Shown here piece after piece: positions 23,780 through 35,609 of a DNA stretch of 64,000 bases; position 1 is the stretch's first letter; every line of letters starts with the position of its first letter. Below the pieces are notes generated by a model. It ran no database searches. It worked only from the letters and a program-made list of their open reading frames with translations, and was not told where the DNA came from. This stretch comes from Beroe forskalii (lineage: Eukaryota; Ctenophora; Nuda; Beroida; Beroidae). The stretch lies in assembly GCA_011033025.1 (NCBI GenBank), contig WFMF01000073.1, positions 340,579 through 404,578 of the forward strand, written 5' to 3'. Position numbers and translations under genes: made by a program.

Positions 23780-23860
23780 AGTGTAGCAATACGGTGAGTA
23801 CCTAATGATGTCGAGCCCCGAAGGGGCGAATCATTATCACTATTAGTGGTGATTATCTGA
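23780..23860. repeat. GCCCC-GAA-GGGGC hairpin module, left arm
   Basis: TAATGATGTCGAGCCCCGAA continues into GGGGCGAATCATTA, giving a stable stem flanked by inverted GTGGTGATTA copies. It is the same core as in the insertion at 3,402-3,592, and its mirror is at 45,375-45,445. It is shared by both arms, so it predates their divergence. Confidence 0.6.
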
Positions 23861-24052
23861 ATAAACTTTGGAATGATTTGTCATGCTATGCCCTGTAGCA
23901 TTTGAATATACTATCAAGAAGATATTAAATTAAATCGTAAAATTAAGTGATAAGCCGAAGGGTATCTTATGCTATGAGTACTATAATTATTAATTATAGT
24001 ATAATTGTAGTACTACAATACTACAAAACACTATGAAATAGTTTGCTTCTGA

Positions 24053-26105
24053 AAGGCTTAGTGTTGTCAGTCAGGTACCTGGTGGGAAGGCTTAGTGTTG
24101 TCAGGTACCTGGCAGGAAGGCTTAGTGTTGTCAGGTACCTGGCGGGAAGGCTTAGTGTTGTCAGGTACCTGGCAGGAAGGCTTAGTGTTGTCAGGTACCT
24201 GGCAGGAAGGCTTAGTGTTGTCAGTCAGGCACCTGGCAGGAAGACTTAGTGTTGTCAGGTACCTGGCAGGAAGGCTTAGTGTTGTCAGTCAGGTACCTGG
24301 CGGGAAGGTTTAGTGTTGTCAGGTGCGTGGCGGGAAGGTTTAGTGTTGTCAGGTACCTGGCGGGAAGGCTTAGTGTTGTCAGTCAGGTACCTGGCGGGAA
24401 GGTTTAGTGTTGTCAGGTGCGTGGCGGGAAGGCTTAGTGTTGTCAGGTACCTGGCGGGGAGGCTAAGTGTTGTCAGTCAGGCACCTGGCGGGAAGGTTTA
24501 GTGTTGTCAGGTACCTGGCGGGAAGGCTTAGTGTTGTCAGGTACCTGGCAGGAAGGCTTAGTGTTGTCAGGTACCTGGCGGGGAGGCTAAGTGTTGTCAG
24601 TCAGTGCCTGGCGGAAGGGTTTAGTGTTGTCAGGTACCTGGCGGGAAGGCTTAGTGTTGTCAGGTACCTGGCAGGAAGGCTTAGTGTTGTCAGGTACCTG
24701 GCAGGAAGGCTTAGTGTTGTCAGGTACCTGGCAGGAAGGCTTAGTGTTGTCAGGTACCTGGCAGGAAGGCTTAGTGTTGTCAGGTGCGTGGCGGGAAGGC
24801 TTAGTGTTGTCAGTCAGGTACCTGGTGGGAAGGCTTAGTGTTGTCAGGTACCTGGCAGGAAGGCTTAGTGTTGTCAGGTACCTGGCAGGAAGGCATAGTG
24901 TTGTCAGGTACCTGGCGGGAAGGCTTAGTGTTGTCAGTCAGGTACCTGGCGGGAAGGCTTAGTGTTGTCGTTACCTGGCGGGAGGAAGGCTTAGTGTTGT
25001 CAAGTACCTGGCAGGAAGGCTTAGTGTTGTCAGTCAGGTACCTGGCAGGAAGGCTTAGTGTTGTCAGTCAGGTACCTGGCGGGAAGGTTTAGTGTTGTCA
25101 GGTGCGTGGCGGGAAGGCTTAGTGTTGTCAGGTACCTGGCGGGGAGGCTAAGTGTTGTCAGTCAGGCACCTGGCGGGAAGGTTTAGTGTTGTCAGGTACC
25201 TGGCGGGAAGGCTTAGTGTTGTCAGTCAGGTACCTGGTGGGAAGGCTTAGTGTTGTCAGGTACCTGGCAGGAAGGCTTAGTGTTGTCAGGTACCTGGCGG
25301 GAAGGCTTAGTGTTGTCAGGTACCTGGCAGGAAGGCTTAGTGTTGTCAGGTACCTGGCAGGAAGGCTTAGTGTTGTCAGTCAGGCACCTGGCGGGAAGGT
25401 TTAGTGTTGTCAGGTACCTGGCGGGAAGGCTTAGTGTTGTCAGTCAGGTACCTGGCGGGAAGGTTTAGTGTTGTCAGGTGCGTGGCGGGAAGGCTTAGTG
25501 TTGTCAGGTACCTGGCGGGGAGGCTAAGTGTTGTCAGTCAGGCACCTGGCGGGAAGGTTTAGTGTTGTCAGGTACCTGGCGGGAAGGCTTAGTGTTGTCA
25601 GTCAGGTACCTGGTGGGAAGGCTTAGTGTTGTCAGGTACCTGGCAGGAAGGCTTAGTGTTGTCAGGTACCTGGCAGGAAGGCATAGTGTTGTCAGGTACC
25701 TGGCGGGAAGGCTTAGTGTTGTCAGTCAGGTACCTGGCGGGAAGGCTTAGTGTTGTCAGGTACCTGGCGGGAAGGCTTAGTGTTGTCAAGTACCTGGCAG
25801 GAAGGCTTAGTGTTGTCAGTCAGGTACCTGGCAGGAAGGCTTAGTGTTGTCAGTCAGGTACCTGGCGGGAAGGCTTAGTGTTGTCAAGTACCTGGCAGGA
25901 AGGCATAGTGTTGTCAGTCAGGTACCTGGCAGGAAGACTTAGTGTTGTCAGGTACCTGGCAGGAAGGCTTAGTGTAGTCAGGTACCTGGCGGGAAGGCTT
26001 AGTGTTGTCAGGTACCTGGCGGGAAGGCTTAGTGTTGTCAGGTACCTGGCAGGAAGACTTAGTGTTGTCAGGTACCTGGCAGGAAGGCTTAGTGTAGTCA
26101 GGTAC
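24053..26105 (-). repeat. 30/34-bp minisatellite derived from a splice-donor junction
   Basis: About 68 copies of a 30-bp unit; on the gene strand it reads CTTCCCGCCAGGTACCTGAC followed by AACACTAAGC. A 34-bp variant adds one extra TGAC. The array starts exactly at the donor site of exon 6 (26,106-26,343), whose last bases CCGCCAG|GTACCTGAC are the repeat unit itself. It is therefore an intronic array in which every unit carries a donor-like CAG|GTACCT. Longer patterns repeat, for example 25,083-25,250 resembles 25,459-25,620. Open frames through the array arise because the 30-bp unit has no stop. Confidence 0.95.
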
Positions 26106-26343
26106 CTGGCGGGAGGGTTATTGGCTCTTTGGTGCACTGGTTTGCTGAAGTTATCCCTGCCACAGAAGTCTCCCCGGCATTACAAGCCACACACTGCACT
26201 CCGTCCGGTCCGTAAGTGCCAGCAGGGCACAGTTCACACCCTGTGTCACCGTCCGGGTGCTGACCTAAGTCACAACTTCCTCCTCCATTCAAAGTGGCCA
26301 TAACAGACTTCACAACAAACTTGCTGTTATCTTTGATCTCCAA
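26106..26343 (-). CDS. Exon 6 (left arm): ephrin-receptor-like cysteine module
   Basis: The exon is bounded by an acceptor (AACATCTCAG|TTGGAG) and a donor (CCGCCAG|GTACCT). It is 238 nt long, phase 0 in and phase 1 out, and encodes 79 residues. The core CELCPAGTYGPDGVQCVAC and a following NAGETSVAGITSANQC fit the GCC2/GCC3 (putative ephrin-receptor-like) cysteine fold found in extracellular receptor stems. The phase-0 acceptor matches the phase-0 donor of the exon at 27,590-27,660. The equivalent right-arm exon is scrambled, so this is the only clean copy. Upstream exons 1-4 of a matching minus-strand gene are absent from the left side, so this copy is partial unless the arms are alleles. Confidence 0.75.
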
Positions 26344-26394
26344 CTGAGATGTTTTCTGTTAATCTCTTCATGATATTTTTCACCTATCACTAGT

Positions 26395-26720
26395 AAATTT
26401 TGGAAGCTGCTAGAATTAATTATGAATTTTTCAATATTAATTTGTCAATTTTCATCACGAAGAAAAAATTATTTTTGAACGAGCTTCCTGCCAATGATTT
26501 TAACCTATTTTTAAAATTCTCTAACGGTAAAATTGTAATTTTTGGTCGCTCCAACAATTAGTTACGAATTTTTTAATATTAAATTGCTAATTTTCATCAC
26601 GAAGAAAAAATTATTTTTAAACGAGCTTTCAGCCGATGATTTGTAAATTTTTTCAGAATTTTTTGGTGGTAAAACTGAAATTTTTGGTCGCTCCTAGAAT
26701 TAATTATGAATTTTTTAATA
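26395..26720. repeat. 153-bp direct repeat in intron 5, left arm
   Basis: About two copies plus a partial third of an AT-rich unit containing TTTTCATCACGAAGAAAAAA and TTTTTGGTCGCTCC. In the right arm this stretch is reduced and interwoven with minisatellite fragments. Confidence 0.7.
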
Positions 26721-27589
26721 ATTAATTTGTATCTCGCGAATTGAAGGAAAAATGATTTTAATCTGAAAGTAATCTTAAGAAATAGAATTAAAAAAGTAGC
26801 ACTAAATCCACTAGATACCCGTCTATTGAGCTGAAATTGAGCCTCTACCTAGTACCTAATAGGTCACTTTCGCAATCCGTTACTAGCTAGTGAGTCACTA
26901 CCTAGTCACTCACTAGCTAGTGAGTCACTACCTAGTGAGTGACTGACATTGCATACGTGCCAACGCCTTACAACGCATCCCAATGGCTGCTGGGTAATTG
27001 CCTAATTGACAGAATTTTTATTTTGTTACTTTTGTGATGAAATTTTCAAATCATCCAGATAGGATGATGGTAAACATACGGTAAAGTTGTGGTAAACTTA
27101 TGGTTAAGTTCTGGTAAACTTAAACTTATACTAAAATAGCAAGCTTATGGAACCGACGGGAAAGCGACAAGTTGCCATGGCTTCTAGTTCTAACGAGGGT
27201 GAGGAATGACACATTAATTTGGTGAGTCAGGCCTGATAATATTGAAAACACGTTTTTGGGATACGTGTTGGCTAGCTCAGCCGGCACAGAAACATTTTTC
27301 AGGAGACCGTAACGAAACGAAACTACGTTTAATGAACGTTTGTTAAACGTGCTTTTGCGTTACGGATAAAACAGGTTTCAAGTTACCGTTTACTTATTTA
27401 ACATTTCTCGGAAAAAGTTTTTAAAACGTCATGTAATACAGAAACGGTCATTGAGCAAATAATCCCTCTTGCGGTTTGGTTTATTCTTGATTTATAAATC
27501 GTTTTCAAAAAACGCTTCTGATTGGTTCCACCGAAACGATGAATAAACCAATTCACTAATAATTTGATCACATGATTATTTAAACATAC

Positions 27590-27660
27590 CTTTATCTTCG
27601 AACCACTCCATCTGTTCATATTTATTTGAGTGTTGAAGTTAAGCGTCCGCAGATTTCCAC
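27590..27660 (-). CDS. Exon 5 duplicate (left arm) of the receptor-like gene
   Basis: This is a 71-nt exon with acceptor TGACAG|GTGG and donor ATAAAG|GTATGT, phase 1 in and phase 0 out. The translation GGNLRTLNFNTQINMN and onward is identical to exon 5 at 42,275-42,345. The only nucleotide change I see in the exon is synonymous (GGA versus GGG). Homology with the right arm stops about 40 bases upstream, where a 61-bp minisatellite starts, so exons 1-4 are missing on this side. Confidence 0.75.
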
Positions 27661-27740
27661 CTGTCATTTAATAAAATAAGCATTTTAGATGAGAATTTTT
27701 AGCAATAACTAGAACGGGGTTTGCTATAAGTTATATATCA

Positions 27741-29860
27741 TTCTACATTGACTCTGTAACAGGTACTACTTGTCATGATGAACATGCCCCCTCCCATTAC
27801 CCCCTACATTGACTCTGTAACAGGTACTACTTGTCATGATGAACATGCCCTACTCCTGTTACCCCTACATTGACTCTGTAACAGGTACTACTTGTCATGA
27901 TGAACATGCCCCTCCCATTACCCCCCTCCTTACACATTGACTCTGTAACAGGTACTACTTGTCATGATGAACATGCCCCCTCCGTACCCCCTCTGTAACA
28001 GGTACTACTTGTCATGATGAACATGCCCCTCCATTACCCCCCTACATTGACTCTGTAACAGGTACTACTTGTCATGATGAACATGCCCCCTCCCATTACC
28101 CCCCTACATTGACTCTGTAAACAGGTACTACTTGTCATGATGAACATGCCCCTCCCATTACCCCTACATTGACTCTGTAACAGGTACTACTTGTCATGAT
28201 GAACATGCCCTCCCATTACCCCTACATTGACCCCAGGCCGCTACTTGTCTCTGAACATGCCCCCCCATTACCCCTACATTGACTCTCCTGTAACAGGTAC
28301 TACTTGTCATGATGAACATGCCCCTCCCATTACCCCCTACATTGACTCTGTAACAGGTACTACTTGTCATGATGAACATGCCCCTCCATTACCCCCCTAC
28401 ATTGACTCTGTAACAGGTACTACTTGTCATGATGAACATGCCCTCCCATTACCCCCCTACATTGACTCTTAACAGGCACTACTTGTGTAACAGGTACTAC
28501 TTGTCATGATGAACATGCCCCCTCCATTACCCCCTACATTGACTCTGTAACAGGTACTACTTGTCATGATGAACATGCCCCTCCCATTACCCCTACATTG
28601 ACTCTGTAACAGGTACTACTTGTCATGATGAACATGCCCCTCCATTACCCCTACATTGACTCTGTAACAGGTACTACTTGTCATGATGAACATGCCCCTC
28701 CCATTACCCCCCTACATTGACTCTGTAACAGGTACTACTTGTCATGATGAACATGCCCTGCCTCCATTACCCCCTACATTGACTCTGTAACAGGTACTAC
28801 TTGTCATGATGAACATGCCCCTCCATTACCCCCTACATTGACTCTGTAACAGGTACTACTTGTCATGATGAACATGCCCTCCCGGCCCATTATTACCCCC
28901 TACATTGACTCTGTAACAGGTACTACTTGTCATGATGAACATGCCCCCTCCCATTACCCCCCTACATTGACTCTGTAACAGGTACTACTTGTCATGATGA
29001 ACATGCCCCCTCCCATTACCCCCTACATTGACTCTGTAACAGGTACTACTTGTCATGATGAACATGCCCCCTCCCATTACCCCCACATAGACTCTGTAAC
29101 AGGTACTACTTGTCATGATGAACATGCCCCCTCCCATTACCCCCTACATTGACTCTGTAACAGGTACTACTTGTCATGATGAACATGCCCCCTCCCATTA
29201 CCCCCTACATTGACTCTGTAACAGGTACTACTTGTCATGATGAACATGCCCCCTCCCATTACCCCCTACATTGACTCTGTAACAGGTACTACTTGTCATG
29301 ATGAACATGCCCCTCCCATTACCCCCTACATTGACTCTGTAACAGGTACTACTTGTCATGATGAACATGCCCTCCCATTACCCCCTACATTGACTCTGTA
29401 ACAGGTACTACTTGTCATGATGAACATGCCCCTCCCATTACCCCCTACATTGACTCTGTAACAGGTACTACTTGTCATGATGAACATGCCCCCTCCCATT
29501 ACCCCCTACATTGACTCTGTAACAGGTACTACTTGTCATGATGAACATGCCCCCTCCCATTACCCCCTACATTGATTCTTTAACAGGTACTACTTGTCAT
29601 GATGAACATGCCCCCTCCCATTACCCCCTACATTGACTCTGTAACAGGTACTACTTGTCATGATGAACATGCCCCCTCCCATTACCCCCTATATTGACCC
29701 TGTAACGGGTAGTACTTGTCATGATGAACACGCCCCTCCCATTACCACCTACATTGACTCTGTAACAGGTACTACTTGTCATGATGAACATGTCCCCTCC
29801 CATTACCCCCTACATTGACTCTGTAACAGGTACTACTTGTCATGATGAACATACCCCCAT
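27741..29860. repeat. 61-bp minisatellite in the palindrome spacer
   Basis: About 35 copies of a unit built from TGACTCTGTAACAGGTACTA, CTTGTCATGATGAACATG and a C-rich segment CCCCTCCCATTACCCCCTACAT. Length variation lies mainly in the C runs. Each unit contains a CAG|GTAC junction like that of the 30-bp array. The array sits at the left edge of the spacer and has no mirror copy beside the right arm. Confidence 0.95.
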
Positions 29861-29892
29861 AACCCATAACCAACGACCACCCACCCACACAG

Positions 29893-29972
29893 ATCAAAAC
29901 TACGTGGAGTATCTCGATGTTCTGACGGAAGGGTTGGCTAGGGTCCTGCTCGTCAGAGGAACTGGAACCGAG
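29893..29972 (+). CDS. Candidate internal exon after the 61-bp array
   Basis: CCACCCACACAG precedes and GAG|GTAAAA follows an 80-nt segment. Only one frame is open, encoding QNYVEYLDVLTEGLARVLLV and then RGTGTE. Composition is clearly protein-like compared with its surroundings. Phase 1 in and phase 0 out. No partner exon was found; the candidate exon at 31,080 has an incompatible phase. The product is not recognised and it may be a displaced exon fragment. Confidence 0.4.
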
Positions 29973-30179
29973 GTAAAATCCTATACTGAATACTTGCTGA
30001 GGAGTTGTAGGTTCGGGTACTCAGTCCAAACATTGTTGACAAAAATTAAAGGACGAAAAAAAGAAAATTGTCTTACTTATACGTGCTCTTATCATTTGAT
30101 TCATAATAACCTTACTTTGTAGCCATTTATTTGCAAGAAATTTAACCATTTTTCAGTAAAATTAACTCATTATTAAAGC

Positions 30180-30490
30180 AACCCACCTATTTTAGCCTAA
30201 TCCGACCACCTGAACCCATCAAACCCACACGAACCCACCCCTTACCCATCCCGAAACGAGGAAAAAAACTTTACTCAAATGTGGAACCAGCCGAAACCAG
30301 CCGAAATTCTGTGTTTCCCTGACCCTAACCTAGTTAGGTTATGGTTATGGTGAGGGTTGCGGTGGGCATGAGTTTTGGGTGGTTTCAGATGGGTTCGGGT
30401 GGTTTCAGGTGGGTAAAGTGGGTTCGGATGGGTTTGAGGTTAAATTTGGTGGGCTCAGGTGTGTTGGGGTGGTTCCAGCTTTTAGTATGG
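30180..30490. repeat. Strand-skewed CCCACC / GGGTGG foldback
   Basis: The first half is rich in ACCCAC, AACCCA and CCGAAACCAG. The second half is the approximate inverse, rich in GGGTGGTTTCAG and TGGGTTCGGG, around CCTAACCTAGTTAGG. Related G-rich strings occur inside intron 2 of the gene (40,400-40,510) and at 6,070-6,230. It is probably a foldback repeat family. Confidence 0.5.
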
Positions 30491-31079
30491 ACGTAATTGA
30501 ACTGTTGATGACTAACCGATAATGGCGATGGTTTACCTTTGGTTATCTTTTAATTTCCCCTCTCTGTATTGTTACGTCACGACCCTATTATCATGTCACT
30601 GATGTCACCACCCTATTATCATGCCGCCCCAGTTCTCCCCAAGCATCCAAAGCACCGGCTTAGAAAGACACTTTGGGAGGCTGGATTGTAGTCGTGGATC
30701 ATTGGCCATGCTAATTCATGTAGACGCTATTGTAATGAATTCAAGTTTAAGTAATCTGCCTTTTATAATATGAGATTGTGTGAAACTGATTAGCATCTAT
30801 TAACTTATGATAACCCTTAATTGCCTTGATAACGAGGCATCTTCAATGCTACGTTGATGGGGTAATTGTAAATCTGAATGGGGTATGTTTACGTTCTGAC
30901 TGGTGATGTTTACCTCAGCTATTCAATATTCATTCTCAAACTGAAGCCAACCTGAGGCAGTCCGACCTTTAAACTTGTAGTAAAGAAATAACTATTCAAT
31001 TCCCCTAATAGATAAACATATCCTGCCTTCCTGTGAGATGAATATGTTAATTTCCGCTCATTAAGCCCATTGTTTGCAG

Positions 31080-31126
31080 GTGGTTACGGTTTATTCATGA
31101 CCGCAGCCCCTTCCCCTCGTGTCTGA
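31080..31126 (+). CDS. Candidate short terminal exon
   Basis: TTGTTTGCAG|GTGGTTACGG starts a phase-1 reading GGYGLFMTAAPSPRV that ends in TGA. The acceptor is good, but the exon is only 47 nt and no matching upstream exon was identified. Chance occurrence is quite possible. Confidence 0.2.
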
Positions 31127-31265
31127 CGAATAACCAGGAGCTCCTCCCCTCTCCACAAGCGGAGACCTCTGCCTATCATTAAAACGGACGTTTAATGGTA
31201 ATCCGGTCCAGATTTCCCATTGTAGACCCTCCGGAGATTCTATGAGCCGTGTTAAATGGCGGCAG

Positions 31266-31345
31266 ATATAATTGCACTCCGATGCTGTACTAATTGCACT
31301 CAGATGCTGCACTAATTGCACCCAGATGCTGTACTAATTGCACGT
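31266..31345. repeat. 26-bp tandem repeat
   Basis: Three to four copies of a unit like GATGCTGTACTAATTGCACT with a CAGATGCTG linker. Confidence 0.75.
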
Positions 31346-31868
31346 GTGACGAGCAGATATTTTGATTGCTAAGAGCACGCGTCCACAGCTTTGCGTCCTA
31401 TGATTGTCGTATTATAATCATGAACAATGATAATATTCCCTTAATTGATTAATTATTGCAGACATTCTTTTAGGGTTTGATTTATGATTGTTTTATTTTC
31501 TTTTTCTATTAAAAATCATGATATATAATTATTATCATTATTATGGCGAATATCAGCTTGATTCGCTAATTGTTACGTGTTCGTTTATATAAGTACTATC
31601 TATAGTAATTTATTTCCAGAGTTGGATTCTATTATAGTGTTATCTTCATAGGATGTGCAGCTATTTTGTTGATCAGATCCTTACTTTGATTTAGCAATAG
31701 CATCAATATTTCAGAATACGTTTAAGAGGACCGGGGGAGGTCGATTTTTGGGTTTTATTGTTTCCGATATAGGAGTTTGTCCGCTACCAGTAGGGCTTTT
31801 ACCTCATGTTCCTAGCCGACGTTATGAATTTTTGAAGTCGCGCGTTTTCCTGTAAATTACATGTAATC

Positions 31869-31918
31869 GCGTTAGAAGTTTGCGCGCGTACTGCAGTACG
31901 CGCGCGAAGTTCTACGCG
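31869..31918. repeat. GC-rich hairpin around CTGCAG
   Basis: CGCGTTAGAAGTTTGCGCGC pairs with GCGCGCGAAGTTCTACGCG across GTACTGCAGTAC, with only a few mismatches. This is a short palindrome with alternating CG stems in an otherwise AT-rich region. Confidence 0.65.
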
Positions 31919-34440
31919 ATTTGTCGAAAATAAAACTTAAAATGTACCTCTTACAGTTTTTGAGGAAGACCCTTGAAACTTACTAGTTATGTTCTAGCGC
32001 ATAGAACAAATCTAATCGAGCCGATTTTTGATAATACCTATTTTTGAAAATCAAAAATCACTATTTTGACTTCTTTTGGGACAGGGGCCAACTTTGTAAA
32101 GTCATAATATTTTTCACAGAATTTTGCAAGTGCTCTGTAATTACAGGCGAACCTGCGATTGGAAAAATTCATAACTTCGGCTGGGAGCAATATTTTTCAA
32201 ATGAATCAGATAGCTACTGGTAGCTGCAGCCTTCTGCAGCTCTATCAAAACACCGGAAATCGACCTCGGACACCCCCCGGCCTCCTTTAGTGTATTATCA
32301 TGTGTATAATATTTATATCCAGTATGATTGATCACCTGATCTTAAAAAAGTATCATGTGAGGGGTGTGTATCGAAATTGCCTGTTTTTTGGGTTCTTGGT
32401 AATCATTTTTTTCAGTAGACTCAAAAATTTTAAGGCATATAATTGCCTGCTCTCGTCTTACGCCTCTTAAGTACATAATATAATATGCAGGTGTTCAGCT
32501 CTCAGCTCAAGTTGAAGAAAAGTAAGATAATTAGGACATATATCACAACTTTGCAATGATAAATGTATGTTTGTAATAAGTAATTATGATAAAATAAACT
32601 TGTCTAGAATCTAGACTTGAAGCAAAGCGGCATCCATTGACCATTGTTAAAGCCCTCATCTTATAATGTATGAGTATATGCTATGGCACTATCAATTATC
32701 CTTTCTTCATTATCTCGTTATGATGAAACTTTCAAAGAAGCTTTCGGAAAACACGTGTCACAAGAGCGTGTTATACTAATATCTATTGATCTTCAAACAA
32801 ACGATAAAATTGATCATCACAATTCTTTATTCTCCTTCCCATAGTAAAAACGTCTCTTTACTTTTGATCAGACAATTTTAAGATGAAGGTTATTTCATGG
32901 CACAGTGCGTGACCAGTTTATTTTGCCCGAAGCGCAGCCGAGTGATAAAAGTCTTCGGTAACGCACTTTGAATTTTGCGAGATCGATAACCTGATTTTAC
33001 ACGTCATTTCTCCATTTGCTACATTTTTGTTCTAAAGGCCCGCTAAATAAAGGCCAGTAAGATAGGTCGCTAATTCTTTTTTGTACTCGACTATTGGCAA
33101 CAAGTTCAACTTATTTCTTCTTTATTAAAATGGCAAAATTAGAATTGCGGTATCACGTTAATAATTACCAAAATTAATTTCTTTCTATTTTTACCAAAAA
33201 TCATCTGAAAAATTCTGCTCATCTGAAATGAAAGGTTTATCGTCCGAAGTGGATGCATTAATCAGTGCAATTAATGCATTATAATCAATGCAATTAATGC
33301 ATTAATAAGTGCAATTAACAATCAGGCCGAAGGCCGGATTGTATTTGTGAATTGACAATGATTCGATAGACGCTATTCAGCCAAACGGGGAATGGTTAAA
33401 ATTCTGCTTTATCAGGCATCAGTGCATCACATCTCACATTTATGATTGTTTTTAATTATGATACTATCATGATTGTAAATATTTAGTTTCAAATGATATT
33501 ATTATATAATCCATTAATCAATGATTGTTTGTGTAAAAAGTTAAAATAAAGTATGAAAATAGGGGTCATATTGGTATACTTTCATACCACGTATCTCTCT
33601 CGGTAAATCCTTTTAAATTTAGATTTATAGATGAAGTTGAATTAATAATAAGGCCCAGATTCAGTTATTATTTTAGAATGCAAATGCATGCTCAAATAGA
33701 TAGTAGAGTATAGTATTATAATAGAGCCGATAATTCATCCATCCATCCATCACAAAATTGAATAATTGTACAAAGTCATTTGTTTTATACATTGATTTTA
33801 CATTTGTAACTGTCGATCTCGATGTGAAAATAAAATATTATAATGGTTTTACAGAAAATTTGTTCATTTTCATCTTTGTTAGTTTGTTGATTAAGCTGTC
33901 GACAAAGTTTTGGGACATTGTGATTTGTGGAGTGGTGTGAGGGTCCAAACATATTGTCAAACTCAATACAGATGACTTACTTGTAAGTGAAAGATATTGG
34001 ATATGAAAATTGGCAGAAATTGGATCAGATAATTTCATGGGGTTGTAAAGGGGGTAGGGGGTGAGTAGTAGCTAGCCTCATGGCAGAGCGAGGCCATGTG
34101 GGTGAACAGTTACAGAGTCTATTGAAGTGGCATGCTTGGTGGCATGTGATCCATACTGGTTTTAGACACTACCTCCCATAGGCCTGTAAACGTGTGTTTC
34201 ATACCGCAAGCCTCCAGGGAGGGCCCCTATCGAGCAGTAATTGCAGGATCTATAAGGCCAGCTGAATTGATTGTCTCACTCTTGGTTTCATCCACACCTT
34301 CCACCTGTAGGGCAGTCAGCTTGACAGACCAAAACGATAAAACAAACACATCCTTATATCACCTCCCCTTCATCTCAATAGTCAATTCAACTTAATTCAA
34401 GCCAATAATAATTTAACTATGGATTGAAAATAATGGAATA
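31919..34440. other. Spacer sequence without genes
   Basis: AT-rich. It contains short TTAATGCATTA-type repeats at about 33,250-33,320, a MITE terminal fragment at 33,028-33,062 (GGCCCGCTAAATAAAGGCC), and only short open frames. I found no exon with convincing borders. Confidence 0.5.
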
Positions 34441-34504
34441 AACCAGGTATATCCTCGTCTTCAGTCTTCAGCCTCTATCTCCTCGTCTTCAGCTTCCTCA
34501 AGGA

Positions 34505-34720
34505 TTAGTTCTGCATCCTCCAACTCAATAACTCATCGCTATCATCCTGCTCCCTGTCCTTGATGCTGTCTATGATTCTCTCCTGCTCCCTGTCCTTGAT
34601 GCTGTCCTTGATTCTCTCCATCATTGGAATATTCCATGTCAGATCTATCATTAAGCTGTAGCCATCCTTGACGTAGTCGTGCGCACAGAACACCAAAAAC
34701 TTAGCATTTTTTTCAACTAT
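34505..34720 (-). pseudogene. Coding-like fragment with KDSIKDREQ tandem repeat
   Basis: On the minus strand the segment reads AKFLVFCAHDYVKDGYSLMI and, shortly after, IKDSIKDREQE and IIDSIKDREQD, from a tandem 36-bp duplication. Composition is protein-like, but the frame ends soon after an acidic region and neither edge has a strong splice site. It may be a degraded exon. The product is not recognised. Confidence 0.3.
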
Positions 34721-35609
34721 TCAACTTTGACCTGACTCTTGATCTCCATTACACCTCCTTGTGTGAGTGGTGACTGGAACTGTTCTTCTTTGTCAGAAAT
34801 CAAATCTGTTTAGAGACGCACAATAGAATAGCGTGTAATTTGAATAAAGTGCCTAATTTCATGTAGCTTAATGACATGTGATTGCTTAATTTTCTGAGTG
34901 CTTAATTTCCTACAATGGGGTAACTCAGGCTAGGAACAATTTTTTCATTCCGATAAGAGTTTCTGGTGGCTAGGGCCTAGGATGCTCCCCAGCCCCTATC
35001 ATTTCCAGCCAAAAACCCCATTTTGGCCGTCAAGCCACCCTGAAGACCCCTGCCTCCATTCAAACTTTTGTACTCTATCTGGTTCCAGCCTATACACTGA
35101 AATATCCTGCTTGTGACAGTTGTTTGTAATTAATCAATCTTCAGTCTTCATTCTTCAACCCTGTAGAGAAGAATTCCACGTATTATAAAATTAAAAAGCA
35201 TTGGGCAATCGCCAACTTGGGCGTTGGCTCATTATCCGACCTCATACTCGTGGTTATTAAAATGGCAGCTAAATTGTAGCACCTGCCACTACTTAGCATA
35301 ATCTGCAATTATACCTAACACCTGCAGCCCACTCTTAAAATTAAATTCTAGTCCTAAGATTTATCTTTATATTAATTGCACAAATATTCATCCCATAGTG
35401 TCAGAATCGTATTTTGATGTTATCGTTCAAATTGAAATAGCCAATCAAAAAGTTCCCATTAAACTTTTCCGTAGATTTTTTTCATAGTTTTTACTTTTTT
35501 ACTTTTGCTAATAGTTGGTACTGTATTTGTAATTAATTCTTTGAGTATTCCACCTATTTTCCCTCCCCAACGCCTTTTTTTTACAAAAAAGGCATTGAAG
35601 AAGGTTTGC

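Larger units (their letters stand above)
1..27700. repeat. Left arm of giant inverted repeat
   Basis: Read on the minus strand, this segment matches 42,265-55,940 in the same order from end to end. Anchor pairs are 300/55,735, 7,430/51,570, 10,930/49,500, 17,760/49,440, 21,130/46,660, 24,055/45,172 and 27,660/42,275. The arms differ by scattered substitutions, estimated only by eye, and by large insertions that sit almost entirely in this arm. Homology reaches the left window border or stops just inside it, where positions 1-60 are degenerate, so the true outer end cannot be seen. The inner end lies about 40 bases upstream of a duplicated exon. It could be a true inverted duplication or two haplotypes joined head to head in assembly. 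Confidence 0.9.

Noticed and set aside
24043-26303. VRYLAGRLSV-type repeat proteins in the 30-bp array
   Set aside because: They run opposite to the gene, exist in overlapping frames and are interrupted wherever a 34-bp variant occurs.
34192-34395. 67-codon plus-strand frame
   Set aside because: No exon borders, no recognisable motif and composition like the flanks.
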